DNA from: a virus
DNA: 64,000 bases
Direction: 5' to 3' (one strand)
IMG/VR virus record: IMGVR_UViG_3300030012_004221
Span: 62,001 to 126,000 of that record
The position numbers and the translations under genes were made by a program. Of the stretch, positions 42,053 to 50,955 are shown one piece after another. Numbering within the stretch: position 1 is the stretch's first letter; the number at the start of each line of letters is the position of its first letter. The notes beneath the pieces are model-generated. The model ran no database searches and had not been told where the DNA came from. It saw only the letters and a program-made list of their open reading frames with translations.

Positions 42053-43768
42053 TTAACCATCACAAGATACACATTCAGCCATTCTTGATCCTAAATCACC
42101 TTTAATCACTGAGTCTGTTCTTAAATAATAAAACGTTTTAATTCCTAATTTCCAACCTTCCATATGAACTTGATTTATCCATTTTGGAGAATCATTAGGA
42201 TCAAATGATAAATTTAAAGATTGTGTTTGGTCAATATATCTTTGTCTTATAGCAGCTTGTCTAACTAATTCTAACTGATTAGTTTCTGGGAATGTTAAAA
42301 ATAATTCTTTTTCATCTGGGGTTAAAATTTCATCTGGTAGGTTTTGAACTGAACCTCCATCCTGAAGCATTTGATCCCACCATTTTTGTTTATTTTCACC
42401 TTTTCCTTTTAATATATTTTCTAATACTTTATTTTTTCTAATAAAAGTACCTTTAGCACCATTAAAAGTGTAAATGTTAGCAGGTAAAGGTTCAATACCT
42501 GCTGATATACCACCACAAATAACTGAGTTAGAAACTGTAGGTGCAACTGCTAATAAATGAGTATTTCTCATACCCGTACCTCTACACCACATTGGTTCAC
42601 CATATTCTTGAGCTAAATCCATAGATGCTTTTTCTGCTTTACTACTGATGTCTCGGAATATAGTATGTGTCCAAGCTGTAGACGCTATAGAATTGAATGG
42701 TAATCCTTTTTGTTGTAAAAACGTGTGCCATCCCATTACACCTAAACCTAATGCTCTACCTTTTTTAGCATGATTATGAGTTCTTCTTAATGAATCCTTA
42801 CCATTAGATTTATCAATAAATTCTTGCATTACACCATCTAAAAACCAAGTTGCTAATTCAACAGTATCTGTATCTTTCCAATCTTCATATTTAGCTAAGT
42901 TTAAAGAAGATAAACAACAAATAAATGAATGTTCTTCATCTGTAAATAATGTAATCTCAGAACATATATTAGTCATAGACACATCTAAATTATTTAATCT
43001 ATAAGCAATAGGATTATCTTTATTAACATTATCCTTATACATTATATAAGGTTCACCTGTTTCCATTCTTGCTTTTAAAACAGTAGCCCACCTACTCATA
43101 GCTTCAGAGTCTCTTGCTTCTAGTTTTCTCATAAAATTATCTCCTACAACTACACATTGGTGTAAGTTTAAACACTGTCTATTAGGATCCCCTTTAGGTC
43201 TTCTAATTTGCAAAAATTCATCTATATCTGGATGTTCAATATCTAAATTAACAGATGCTGCTCCTCTTCTTACATTACCTTGATTAGTAGCTATAATAGA
43301 TGAATCATAAATTTTACACCAAGGTACTACACCTTCACTTTTACCATTACCTGCTATTTCAGTACCTCTAGGCCTAATTCTTGAAACACCAATTCCTACA
43401 CCACCACCTTTAGAAGTTAATCTCATTAATTCAGCGTTAGTTAAACCAATACCTCTTATTGAATCAGGAGTATCAATTCCATAACATGAAATTGGTAAAC
43501 CTCTATCTGTACCCATATTAGAGATAACAGGTGAAGCTAAACCTAACCAACCATTCCAAATAATTTTATAAAATTTATTTTCTAATTCAGGTTTTTTTAA
43601 TCTAAATGCTGCTGCCTTAGCTACTCTTCTATAAGCTTTTTTTACATCTTCTCCTGGGAGTAAATATCCTTTAGATATTGTTGCTAAAGAAATTTCATCC
43701 ATCCATTCTGGGTAGTTTTTTCCTGCTTCCCAACTTGTATAATCTACTTGTAATGCGTTATTTTCCAT
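42053..43768 (-). CDS. nrdA: ribonucleotide reductase large subunit
   Basis: The product is 571 residues if it starts at MENNALQVDYTSW, which immediately follows the nrdB stop. An upstream in-frame start at 43873 lies inside nrdB and is rejected. Conserved parts: LPISCYGID (first redox Cys), TNICSEITLF (radical-site Cys with Asn and Glu), FICCLSSLNLA, and a C-terminal MAECVSCDG (CxxC that re-reduces the site). The N-terminal ATP cone is absent, as in small class I enzymes. It makes dNDPs with NrdB. Confidence 0.95.
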   Translation of the reverse strand: MENNALQVDYTSWEAGKNYPEWMDEISLATISKGYLLPGEDVKKAYRRVAKAAAFRLKKPELENKFYKIIWNGWLGLASPVISNMGTDRGLPISCYGIDTPDSIRGIGLTNAELMRLTSKGGGVGIGVSRIRPRGTEIAGNGKSEGVVPWCKIYDSSIIATNQGNVRRGAASVNLDIEHPDIDEFLQIRRPKGDPNRQCLNLHQCVVVGDNFMRKLEARDSEAMSRWATVLKARMETGEPYIMYKDNVNKDNPIAYRLNNLDVSMTNICSEITLFTDEEHSFICCLSSLNLAKYEDWKDTDTVELATWFLDGVMQEFIDKSNGKDSLRRTHNHAKKGRALGLGVMGWHTFLQQKGLPFNSIASTAWTHTIFRDISSKAEKASMDLAQEYGEPMWCRGTGMRNTHLLAVAPTVSNSVICGGISAGIEPLPANIYTFNGAKGTFIRKNKVLENILKGKGENKQKWWDQMLQDGGSVQNLPDEILTPDEKELFLTFPETNQLELVRQAAIRQRYIDQTQSLNLSFDPNDSPKWINQVHMEGWKLGIKTFYYLRTDSVIKGDLGSRMAECVSCDG

Positions 43769-43769
43769 A

Positions 43770-44756
43770 TTAAAATATTGATGCAGCGTCCCAATTTTGA
43801 ACACCTTTTGAATAATTAGTAACTCTATTTGCAAAGAAATCTGTATGTTGTTTACCTGCTGATAAACTGTCAAACCAGCTCATTCTTTGTACTGCTTCTG
43901 TATCAATACCATTTACGATAGGATCATAACCTAAATCACCCATTTTAGTATTTAATCTATGTTTAATAAATGATACTAAATCATATTTAGTACATCCTTC
44001 TAAATCACCCATTTCATAAACTTTATCAATAAAATCTAATTCTAGTTTTAAAGATAAACGAGCTGCTTCTTCAATTTCTTCTTTTAATTTAGGAGTATCC
44101 AATTCTGGATGTTCTTTTAATAATGTTCTAAATAACCAACAACCAGCATCTGAGTGTAAGGATTCATCTCTAATACTCCATTCAACTATTTGTCCTACAC
44201 CTTTAAGTTTATTTTGTAATTTAAATGAAAGTAAAACTGCAAATGAGGAAAATAAATTTACACCTTCTGTAAATGCTGAAAATATAGCTAATGATTTTGC
44301 TCTTTCATGCCAATCAGGAGTACCATCATGAGAATCTTTAACAGCCATTAATGTTTCAATTTTTGCTGCTGTTGTTTCATCTTCTAAAAATTCTGCAAAA
44401 TTATCTAATCCTAATTCTTCATTTAATAAAGAATAAGCTTCGGCATGAATAGTTTCAAAACAACCAAAAGTAACAGCCATAGCAATAACTTCAGGTTTTC
44501 TAAACCATTTAGTAACTAAAGTTGACCAATAATCATTTACTACAGTCTCTGTTTGGGCAAATCCCTTAAGTATTGAACCTACAATATTTTTTTCAGTTTC
44601 AGATAAATTTTGTTTCCAATCGTTTACATCTGCCATCATTGGTACTTCTGTCCATAACCAATGGGCTTGCTGTTGTTTCATGTAGAAATCAAATGCTTCT
44701 GGGTATTCAAAGGGTTTATATACGATACGTTCTTGTAATAATGATTTTTTTGCCAT
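43770..44756 (-). CDS. nrdB: ribonucleotide reductase small subunit
   Basis: A 328-residue class I beta subunit. The di-iron ligands are in VNDWKQNLSETEKNI, FGCFETIHAEAY and EWSIRDESLHSDAG. The usual tyrosyl radical position is not certain from inspection. The C-terminal AASIF should dock to NrdA. It is one base upstream of nrdA. The partner thioredoxin may be the gene at 31022. Confidence 0.95.
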   Translation of the reverse strand: MAKKSLLQERIVYKPFEYPEAFDFYMKQQQAHWLWTEVPMMADVNDWKQNLSETEKNIVGSILKGFAQTETVVNDYWSTLVTKWFRKPEVIAMAVTFGCFETIHAEAYSLLNEELGLDNFAEFLEDETTAAKIETLMAVKDSHDGTPDWHERAKSLAIFSAFTEGVNLFSSFAVLLSFKLQNKLKGVGQIVEWSIRDESLHSDAGCWLFRTLLKEHPELDTPKLKEEIEEAARLSLKLELDFIDKVYEMGDLEGCTKYDLVSFIKHRLNTKMGDLGYDPIVNGIDTEAVQRMSWFDSLSAGKQHTDFFANRVTNYSKGVQNWDAASIF

Positions 44757-44772
44757 TTTAATTAGTTTTAAG

Positions 44773-46137
44773 TTAAGAATTTAATTCGAAGAATTTGTTT
44801 GAAAGCATTTTTTTATCAAAAGTATCAAAGTCTCCTTGCATTTTATTTGAAGTAGGCAACTCATCAGTTTCATAATCATCAGCATTGTAGTCATGCACTT
44901 CAAAATGGCCAGTAGATGTATCAGCTTTTACACCAAATGTTAAACCATCCATACCATATCTATTTTTCATAATGTGAAATCTTCCTGTTCCGTTTACTTT
45001 ATCTTTTGCTTTCCTCGAAAGAGATAGACAAAAGTCAGTAATCATTATTTTATCATATGATCCAGCTGCTTTGTCTCCCTCAATAACATCATCTTTTGCT
45101 CCAGCACGATTTACTTGTGAAACCGACCAAATAGGTACATCTAACTCACGAGCAAGTCCTTTAGTGCTTGTATAAATATCATCAATTTCTCCCTTACGGT
45201 CAACAGTTCGTTTCTTTGTTGAAAGAAGGTCTACATAATCAATTATTATCAAATCAGCTTTAACTCCTAATTCTTCTACTTTACGAATATGTGATTCAAT
45301 TGTTGAGATTGTTGCTCTACCTGTTGGGAATTCTTTAATAATTAATTGTCCTGGAATTTCAGGAATTATTTCTTCTATTTTTTCTCTATTTCTTAATACT
45401 TTATCAACTGGTATTTTTGAAAAGAAAGCATCGTATCTTCTTCCTACATATTGTTCACCTAATTCTAAAGTATAATGTAAAACGTTATAACCCATTCTTA
45501 CAGCATACCCTCCTAAGGCAACTAAAGACCACGATTTACCACCTCCTGGATTACCAAAAATAAGACCAAAATCTCCATTTCCCAATCCACCTTGGAGTAT
45601 GTCGTTAATCCTTTCCCATGGAGTTGATATAACTGTTCTTGCATCTTCTCTAAAACGAGATTCAATGTCTTTATTATATTCATGTCCTACATTTTTATCA
45701 TTACCAGCTTTTAATGCTGTTTCTACTAAATGTTTAATACCATCAAAATCACCAGCTTTTAATAAATCAACAGATGACATTAGTGCTTTTTTAAGTTGTT
45801 GATTTTTACAAAACGTTTGAAACTCTTCTTGAACGTATTCTAAATCTTCATCTGATGCTTCATATGCTGCTTTTAGCTGTTCTCTTACTGATAATTTTAA
45901 TACTTCATTTTCAATTTTAGAAATTTCTACTTTTAAAATATCCATTGAAGGCGTCGTATGATACTTATCGTAATACCTAAGAATTTCTTTAATTACCCAT
46001 TGATGGGCTTGATTATCAAAATATTCATCACTTAAAATGTCATGAATATTTACTAAAAATTCTTTATGTGTTAATAAAGAAGATAGTACTTTTATTTGAA
46101 AATGAGTACCATACTGATTTAAACTTGTTAATGTCAT
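44773..46137 (-). CDS. 41: replicative DNA helicase, gp41-like
   Basis: A 454-residue DnaB-family helicase. An N-terminal DnaB-like domain (HFQIKVLSSLL, then EYFDNQAHQWVIKEIL) is followed by a RecA-type core with Walker A GNPGGGKS at residues 195-202, ADLIIIDYVDLLS as Walker B and WSVSQVNRAG. Length matches T4 gp41 (475). It should unwind the fork as a hexamer on the lagging strand. An AAAAGTTAT element abuts the start. Confidence 0.93.
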   Translation of the reverse strand: MTLTSLNQYGTHFQIKVLSSLLTHKEFLVNIHDILSDEYFDNQAHQWVIKEILRYYDKYHTTPSMDILKVEISKIENEVLKLSVREQLKAAYEASDEDLEYVQEEFQTFCKNQQLKKALMSSVDLLKAGDFDGIKHLVETALKAGNDKNVGHEYNKDIESRFREDARTVISTPWERINDILQGGLGNGDFGLIFGNPGGGKSWSLVALGGYAVRMGYNVLHYTLELGEQYVGRRYDAFFSKIPVDKVLRNREKIEEIIPEIPGQLIIKEFPTGRATISTIESHIRKVEELGVKADLIIIDYVDLLSTKKRTVDRKGEIDDIYTSTKGLARELDVPIWSVSQVNRAGAKDDVIEGDKAAGSYDKIMITDFCLSLSRKAKDKVNGTGRFHIMKNRYGMDGLTFGVKADTSTGHFEVHDYNADDYETDELPTSNKMQGDFDTFDKKMLSNKFFELNS

Positions 46138-46149
46138 ATAACTTTTATT

Positions 46150-47175
46150 TTACAACTTCAATTTTTCGAATATATCTTTAACCCAAAATTCTACATTACG
46201 TATCATTCCACCTAACTTATCTTCATTATAGAATGCTACGAATTGTTCAGGAATGTATTGATATTCATTTGTTTCCACAACCTTAGTTAAGTATTTTTTA
46301 TCATTATCATCTAACATAGGGTTAGATAAATCCATTATTTTATAATTTTTTTCTAATTCATCTATATGTTGAATAACTCTAGCATACACTACATGATCTT
46401 TATATTTTTGTTCACAAATATTATAAATGTCATTTAATGTCATTTCACGTTCTGCTAATTCAGGGAATTTTTTTAATAATCCTTTTTCACCTAATCCTTT
46501 AACTCCCTTAACTTTATCTGAATTATCACCTAAAAGTGTTTTATATAAAATAAAATTATGAGGAGGCATATTATACTTTTCTTTAATCGTTTGATCTGTA
46601 TAATACTCTTTTTCCATAGGACGATATACAATTACATTTTCATTTACTAATTGTAAAAAATCCTTATCAGAAGATACTATAAATACTTTATCTTCTGGTT
46701 TAGAAGGTATGATACTACTCATATAAGCTATAATATCATCAGCTTCTACTTTAGGTAAACTAACAGTTTTAACTGGTAGTGTTTTTAAGTATTGAATTAT
46801 TCTAACCATTTGGTCTACTTTAGCATCATGCTCTTCTTCTAAATTATCAAAAGCATCCCAATTAGTAATTCGTTGTAAATCTCTACCTGATTTATACTCA
46901 GGGAGCAGATTCTTTCTAGCATTAGCTGAACCTGCTCCATCAAATACAACATAAACATGGGTTGGATCTATTTGTCTTATTAATGCACCTAATGATCTAA
47001 AAAATCCACCTAACCCTCCAATATGAACCCCGTCAGGATTGACCATATTCATCATTGCAAAATTTCTAAAGAATAGATTTAATCCATCAATCATTAAAAT
47101 TCTTTTACTGTCTACAGTCCCCTGTCCTTGCTCATCGAGATTATCGAGGAGTTGAAGTAATTCTTTATGTTTCAT
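46150..47175 (-). CDS. rnh: RNase H-like 5'-3' exonuclease (T4 Rnh family)
   Basis: A 341-residue FEN/5'-exonuclease. RILMIDGLNLFFRNFA holds the first metal Asp, YVVFDGAG and PKVEADDIIAYM with FIVSSDKDFLQLV the others, and LLGDNSDKVKGVKGLGEKG the helix-hairpin-helix. In T4 this nuclease removes RNA primers. It has a TTCGTATATT motif 20 nt upstream. Confidence 0.93.
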   Translation of the reverse strand: MKHKELLQLLDNLDEQGQGTVDSKRILMIDGLNLFFRNFAMMNMVNPDGVHIGGLGGFFRSLGALIRQIDPTHVYVVFDGAGSANARKNLLPEYKSGRDLQRITNWDAFDNLEEEHDAKVDQMVRIIQYLKTLPVKTVSLPKVEADDIIAYMSSIIPSKPEDKVFIVSSDKDFLQLVNENVIVYRPMEKEYYTDQTIKEKYNMPPHNFILYKTLLGDNSDKVKGVKGLGEKGLLKKFPELAEREMTLNDIYNICEQKYKDHVVYARVIQHIDELEKNYKIMDLSNPMLDDNDKKYLTKVVETNEYQYIPEQFVAFYNEDKLGGMIRNVEFWVKDIFEKLKL

Positions 47176-47194
47176 AATTAGTTTTTATGCCCTG

Positions 47195-47204
47195 AATATA
47201 CGAA
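47195..47204 (-). promoter_or_regulatory. candidate promoter of rnh (TTCGTATATT)
   Basis: A perfect TTCGTATATT on the minus strand 20 nt before the RNase H start. It lies inside an imperfect hairpin (CCTGAATAT with ATATTTCAGG, 47191-47216) which may also terminate uvsX transcription. Confidence 0.5.
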
Positions 47205-47225
47205 AAATATTTCAGGTATCAAAAT

Positions 47226-48302
47226 TTATTCCGGTTCTTCTACATGGGAAGTTATGTCAGTATAAGCTTGATCTTCTTCGGCAATTATAAAATCACTACC
47301 ACCTAAAATCTTTTTCCACTCTTCTTTCATTTCTTCTTTATATGCTTTCAATGATTTATCATTGTCCAATATAAAACCATGAGGGGTCATTACAATTTTA
47401 CCTCTAGTAGTAACACCATTAATGTGATTTTTATCAACTTGTAAATTTACTCTTTTAGCAAATTCAACCTGCTTACCGTCTTTAATAGCTTTTATTTTAG
47501 AAGTACCAGCTGACATAACATTACCAAATGTTACAACAAATGTAGAATCAAACCACATTGCATAACCTCCTTTATTCATTAATTTTGGTTGACCCATTGG
47601 AGATTCTGCCTTTAATGTCCAAACTTTATTAATTGCAACAAGAGTATTAGTATATGGGCTACTTTCCTTTCTAGACAATACAATACGTTGATTTACGTTA
47701 TTACCAAATTGAGTAGACATAGCACCAGCATTCCACTCATTATTGTTTTTATTTGATTTAATTGACATTTCACAAGGTACTGATCCTATTGAATCCCATA
47801 AGAATAATAAATCATAAGGTAAATTACCTTTTTTCTGTTCATCAATCAAATCTAAAATAAATCCAGCTACATCTTCAATTGAATTAATACTTTCTCTATC
47901 AGTATAAATAAAATTACCTGTGTAATCTAATATTTCACCTGTTTCTTCATCTACAACTTCATTAACTTTTAATCCCATTTGAATTGCATGCTCCCAATTC
48001 CATTTCATCTCAGTAATTATAAACACAGGAAGAACTTTACGTTTTTGAGCTTCAACAGCTGCTTCAAGTAAAGCAGTAGTTTTACCTGTATCTGAATGAC
48101 CTCTAAGTAAAACAATATGTCCCATTGGTATCCCCGGAACTGATGTTATCTCTTGATAAGCATCAGAAAGTGGGATCCATTCTTGTTCTTTAAATTTAGC
48201 TTTAGAAGTTAAACCTTTTTTATTCTTAAAACTTTCTAAATTAAAATTTGCTTTAATTTCTGAGGAGACTGCCTCCGATAGTGATTTTTTCTTTCTTGCC
48301 AT
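47226..48302 (-). CDS. uvsX: UvsX-like recombinase
   Basis: A 358-residue RecA-family protein. Walker A is GHSDTGKTT at residues 68-76, LLFLWDSIGSVPCE is Walker B, and STQFGNNVNQRIV resembles loop-region sequence of UvsX. It should form filaments on single-stranded DNA for recombination-dependent replication, with the gp32-like protein encoded 10 nt upstream. Length is near T4 UvsX (391). Confidence 0.92.
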   Translation of the reverse strand: MARKKKSLSEAVSSEIKANFNLESFKNKKGLTSKAKFKEQEWIPLSDAYQEITSVPGIPMGHIVLLRGHSDTGKTTALLEAAVEAQKRKVLPVFIITEMKWNWEHAIQMGLKVNEVVDEETGEILDYTGNFIYTDRESINSIEDVAGFILDLIDEQKKGNLPYDLLFLWDSIGSVPCEMSIKSNKNNNEWNAGAMSTQFGNNVNQRIVLSRKESSPYTNTLVAINKVWTLKAESPMGQPKLMNKGGYAMWFDSTFVVTFGNVMSAGTSKIKAIKDGKQVEFAKRVNLQVDKNHINGVTTRGKIVMTPHGFILDNDKSLKAYKEEMKEEWKKILGGSDFIIAEEDQAYTDITSHVEEPE

Positions 48303-48312
48303 ACAATATTAA

Positions 48313-49140
48313 TTAAAACGGTAAATCGTCTTTTTCGTCGTTAAATAGATCATCAAATTGCTGTCCTTTTGACTTAGTTTCTTTAGTATTTAAAGAATAA
48401 TTTGATTTCTTTTCATCATTGTCAAATGCAACAGCAGGTTCTGATATAATATCACCTTCTTTTTCTTCACCTTCAGGAGCTAACCATTCTTGAAGTGATG
48501 CTTTCATTTCATCATAAGAAAGTGCTTTAAATACCTTCATAGGATCTGCTTGTTCATCCAAAAACCTTTGTACTTGTTTTTCATCATCTGATAATGGAGA
48601 TGTTTTTAATGAAGGTCCTACATTTGTTCTATTATAAGGAGTACCTGTTGATTCTGGTCCTACAGTATTCAATTTAATATCTCTACCTCCAACAATATCA
48701 GTGTAATCACCAATTTCATCATCAGCAGCCATATTTAGAAAGTCTTGGTATACTTCTTTACCAAATTGCCATAATTTAACACCCTCGTCTTCTTGTCCTC
48801 TAACTACTACAGGAGCAAAAATTCTTGTTTTTGGGTCTAATTTTTTAGCTAACCTCCAATTTTCTCTATCATTAGTTTGACGTAATTGTTTAGCAAACTC
48901 CATAATAGGATCTTTTTCACCCCAATTAGATGGTGAAGCCATTACTCTTTTACTACCAATTCCATAGTAAAATTTCATTTCTGTAAACGGAAACTCTTTA
49001 TTAAATTTATTAGGTACAACTCTTACGACTTGTTTACCTATTGATGGTTTCCAAAATAATTGTTTTTGCTGACCGCCTGAAGAATTTTGAGCTTGTTTTT
49101 GAAATTCATTAAGGCGCTTTTTGATTGCGTTTAAATCCAT
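48313..49140 (-). CDS. 32: single-stranded DNA-binding protein, gp32-like
   Basis: A 275-residue gp32-type SSB. The basic N-terminal A-domain (MDLNAIKKRLNEFQKQ) matches the cooperativity segment, the core has KQVVRVVPNK and FPFTEMKFYYGIG, and the tail is acidic and ends DDLFNDEKDDLPF. T4 gp32 carries a zinc site with three Cys and one His, whereas this protein has no cysteine. Two promoter-like motifs precede it, which fits a highly made protein. Confidence 0.92.
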   Translation of the reverse strand: MDLNAIKKRLNEFQKQAQNSSGGQQKQLFWKPSIGKQVVRVVPNKFNKEFPFTEMKFYYGIGSKRVMASPSNWGEKDPIMEFAKQLRQTNDRENWRLAKKLDPKTRIFAPVVVRGQEDEGVKLWQFGKEVYQDFLNMAADDEIGDYTDIVGGRDIKLNTVGPESTGTPYNRTNVGPSLKTSPLSDDEKQVQRFLDEQADPMKVFKALSYDEMKASLQEWLAPEGEEKEGDIISEPAVAFDNDEKKSNYSLNTKETKSKGQQFDDLFNDEKDDLPF

Positions 49141-49171
49141 GTTTATAACTTTTAATTTTAATAACTGTTTT

Positions 49172-49200
49172 AATATACAAACCTATATTTAATATACCAA
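49172..49200 (-). promoter_or_regulatory. tandem early/middle motifs before gp32 gene
   Basis: Two copies on the minus strand, TTGGTATATT (49191-49200) and TTTGTATATT (49172-49181), 19 nt apart. The nearer one ends 32 nt before the gp32 start; AAAAGTTATAAAC abuts the ATG. Confidence 0.55.
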
Positions 49201-49201
49201 A

Positions 49202-49675
49202 CTAAAGTTCAATAATCTTAAATATTTTTGTTTTCAATTGCTTTAACTCATCATGTTGAGTTAGGAGAATTGTATTCCTATAATGTTGCCAATCAATTGG
49301 GAATTTAGTATCAACTACACCCCCATTTAATCTTTTAATTAATTCATTTAAAGCATTAATTGTATATAGAGTATTGGTGTCTTTTTTTCTATGAACCATT
49401 ATAGTATTAGAAGGTAGACCCTCAGTGTTACCTTGTTCTATATTGTAAGTACAAACATACTCATCATTGCTTTTTATATGTAATACGAACACTTTTTTAT
49501 AAAGGATAGAGTAATTACTAGTAATTTTTTCTAATAGTTCTTCCAGTCCCTCAAGTGTTGTGAACGTACAAAATAGTTTATTATTCAAATCTACAAAGTT
49601 TAAGTTATTCAACTCCTGAAAGTCGTCTACAGTATACATATTGTAGGATTTATTTGAAATTGTAAGTGTCTCCAT
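49202..49675 (-). CDS. hypothetical protein (157 aa)
   Basis: A 157-residue protein with no cofactor or membrane motif. The start METLTISNKSYNMYTVDDF is followed by a mixed alpha/beta sequence. It overlaps the family A polymerase gene by 26 nt, so it may act with that protein. Nothing else can be said. Confidence 0.65.
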   Translation of the reverse strand: METLTISNKSYNMYTVDDFQELNNLNFVDLNNKLFCTFTTLEGLEELLEKITSNYSILYKKVFVLHIKSNDEYVCTYNIEQGNTEGLPSNTIMVHRKKDTNTLYTINALNELIKRLNGGVVDTKFPIDWQHYRNTILLTQHDELKQLKTKIFKIIEL

Positions 49676-50909
49676 AATTAATTTTTACTTGTAAGTTGTT
49701 ATTTTTAAAGATATTTTCTATTTCAGTTAATATCTCTTTATCTTCTTTACTAAAATCAAAAAGAAAACTATCATAGGTGTAAAGTACTAACTTTGTTCGC
49801 CTATTTTTTAACAACTTTAGTATGTCCCATAATATACAAACGTTGTATGATGTCTCCAAGTTTTGTAGTAAATAATTTAATAATTTTTGGGGTTTCATAT
49901 CCTCTAAATTATCTTCTATAAATTGATAACCCGAAATAGGACATTCAATCCAACCATTTTCTTGATAAGCTTCCCACAACTCATCAGTATATACTTGAAC
50001 TTTTTTAAAAAATTCCAGATCTTTATATTGATCAAAAACTCCTCCGTATAGTTGTTTGAATGTTAATTCTTTTGCTTTTTGATAATCAACTCCATACATT
50101 TCCGCAAAGGCCATATGAACATCTTGATCACCAAAGTCATAGCCAACCAACTTAGATAAAAGAGTAGGATGGTAAGCACCAATATCGAACTCAATAAAAG
50201 TATTATTACGAGGGATAAAACACTCTCTTGATCCGTTGTCTTTGTTAAGTGCGGCATAATTTACTCCTCTAAATTTATTACTTGGTCTTCCTGTAAGTGT
50301 TTTAAAGTTGTATTGCGTGTAGGTGAATTCTCCATTGATAGGGTGAAAGTACGATTCGAATTTTTCTCTATCAACTCGTATTCCACTTCGCTCCAAGGCG
50401 TTGAATACCACTGTAGTTTTTGTGTTGTTGAATTCATTGATTGGCTCATATATTTTATCTTTTAAATCATTATACAATTTTTCACAATACTCATAGTGTT
50501 TAACTATTGGTATTATTTTATTTATATCTTCTTTATCACCCATTTTATTATAAAAGTAAGAATGGGTTTGGGTATATTCGCGTATATACGTATGAAAATT
50601 TAATGTTATGTCATAGAGAGTTTTTAATGGAAAATAATGTAAGAATTCCTTTTTATCGCGCACATATAGTTTATCATATTTGTCTAATACGTGTTTTACG
50701 TTGTTTAAATCAATAGACAATGTTTCCCCATGTGATACGGGGATAATAAATCCTTTAGTAGCTAATAACGGTCTAAGGTAAATTGCACAAACTTCATTTT
50801 TTGTAGGATGAATACGATTGTTATATGGAATTACTTCCACAAACGCTTCTTTATAACCCATTTTATAAAACCCTTTTAATTGAGAGTCAGATTCAACTAA
50901 CCAAAACAT
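49650..50909 (-). CDS. family A-type DNA polymerase, no exonuclease
   Basis: A 419-residue protein with a compact Pol I-type polymerase domain: TGRPS at 206-210, motif A around Asp242 (FDIGAYHP), motif B with Lys280, Phe284, Tyr288 and Gly289 spaced as K758, F762, Y766 of E. coli Pol I, and motif C Y379-D380-S381. Both catalytic aspartates are present. The N-terminal ~150 residues lack the DxE of a 3'-5' exonuclease, and the Pol I arginine four residues before the Lys is not conserved. Motif layout is like T7-type enzymes, but the protein is much shorter. Its role beside the gp43-like enzyme is open. Confidence 0.85.
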   Translation of the reverse strand: MFWLVESDSQLKGFYKMGYKEAFVEVIPYNNRIHPTKNEVCAIYLRPLLATKGFIIPVSHGETLSIDLNNVKHVLDKYDKLYVRDKKEFLHYFPLKTLYDITLNFHTYIREYTQTHSYFYNKMGDKEDINKIIPIVKHYEYCEKLYNDLKDKIYEPINEFNNTKTTVVFNALERSGIRVDREKFESYFHPINGEFTYTQYNFKTLTGRPSNKFRGVNYAALNKDNGSRECFIPRNNTFIEFDIGAYHPTLLSKLVGYDFGDQDVHMAFAEMYGVDYQKAKELTFKQLYGGVFDQYKDLEFFKKVQVYTDELWEAYQENGWIECPISGYQFIEDNLEDMKPQKLLNYLLQNLETSYNVCILWDILKLLKNRRTKLVLYTYDSFLFDFSKEDKEILTEIENIFKNNNLQVKINYGDTYNFK

Positions 50910-50955
50910 AACTTTATTTTTGGATAATGTATGAAAATAGATTAGTTAAACCAAA

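Noticed and set aside
43769-43873. N-terminal extension of nrdA into nrdB
   Set aside because: It would overlap nrdB by over 100 nt and does not resemble reductase sequence. The ATG at 43768 directly follows the nrdB stop.
50063-50449. Two 62-64 codon frames inside the family A polymerase gene
   Set aside because: Both are out-of-frame shadows covering polymerase motifs A and the TGR segment.
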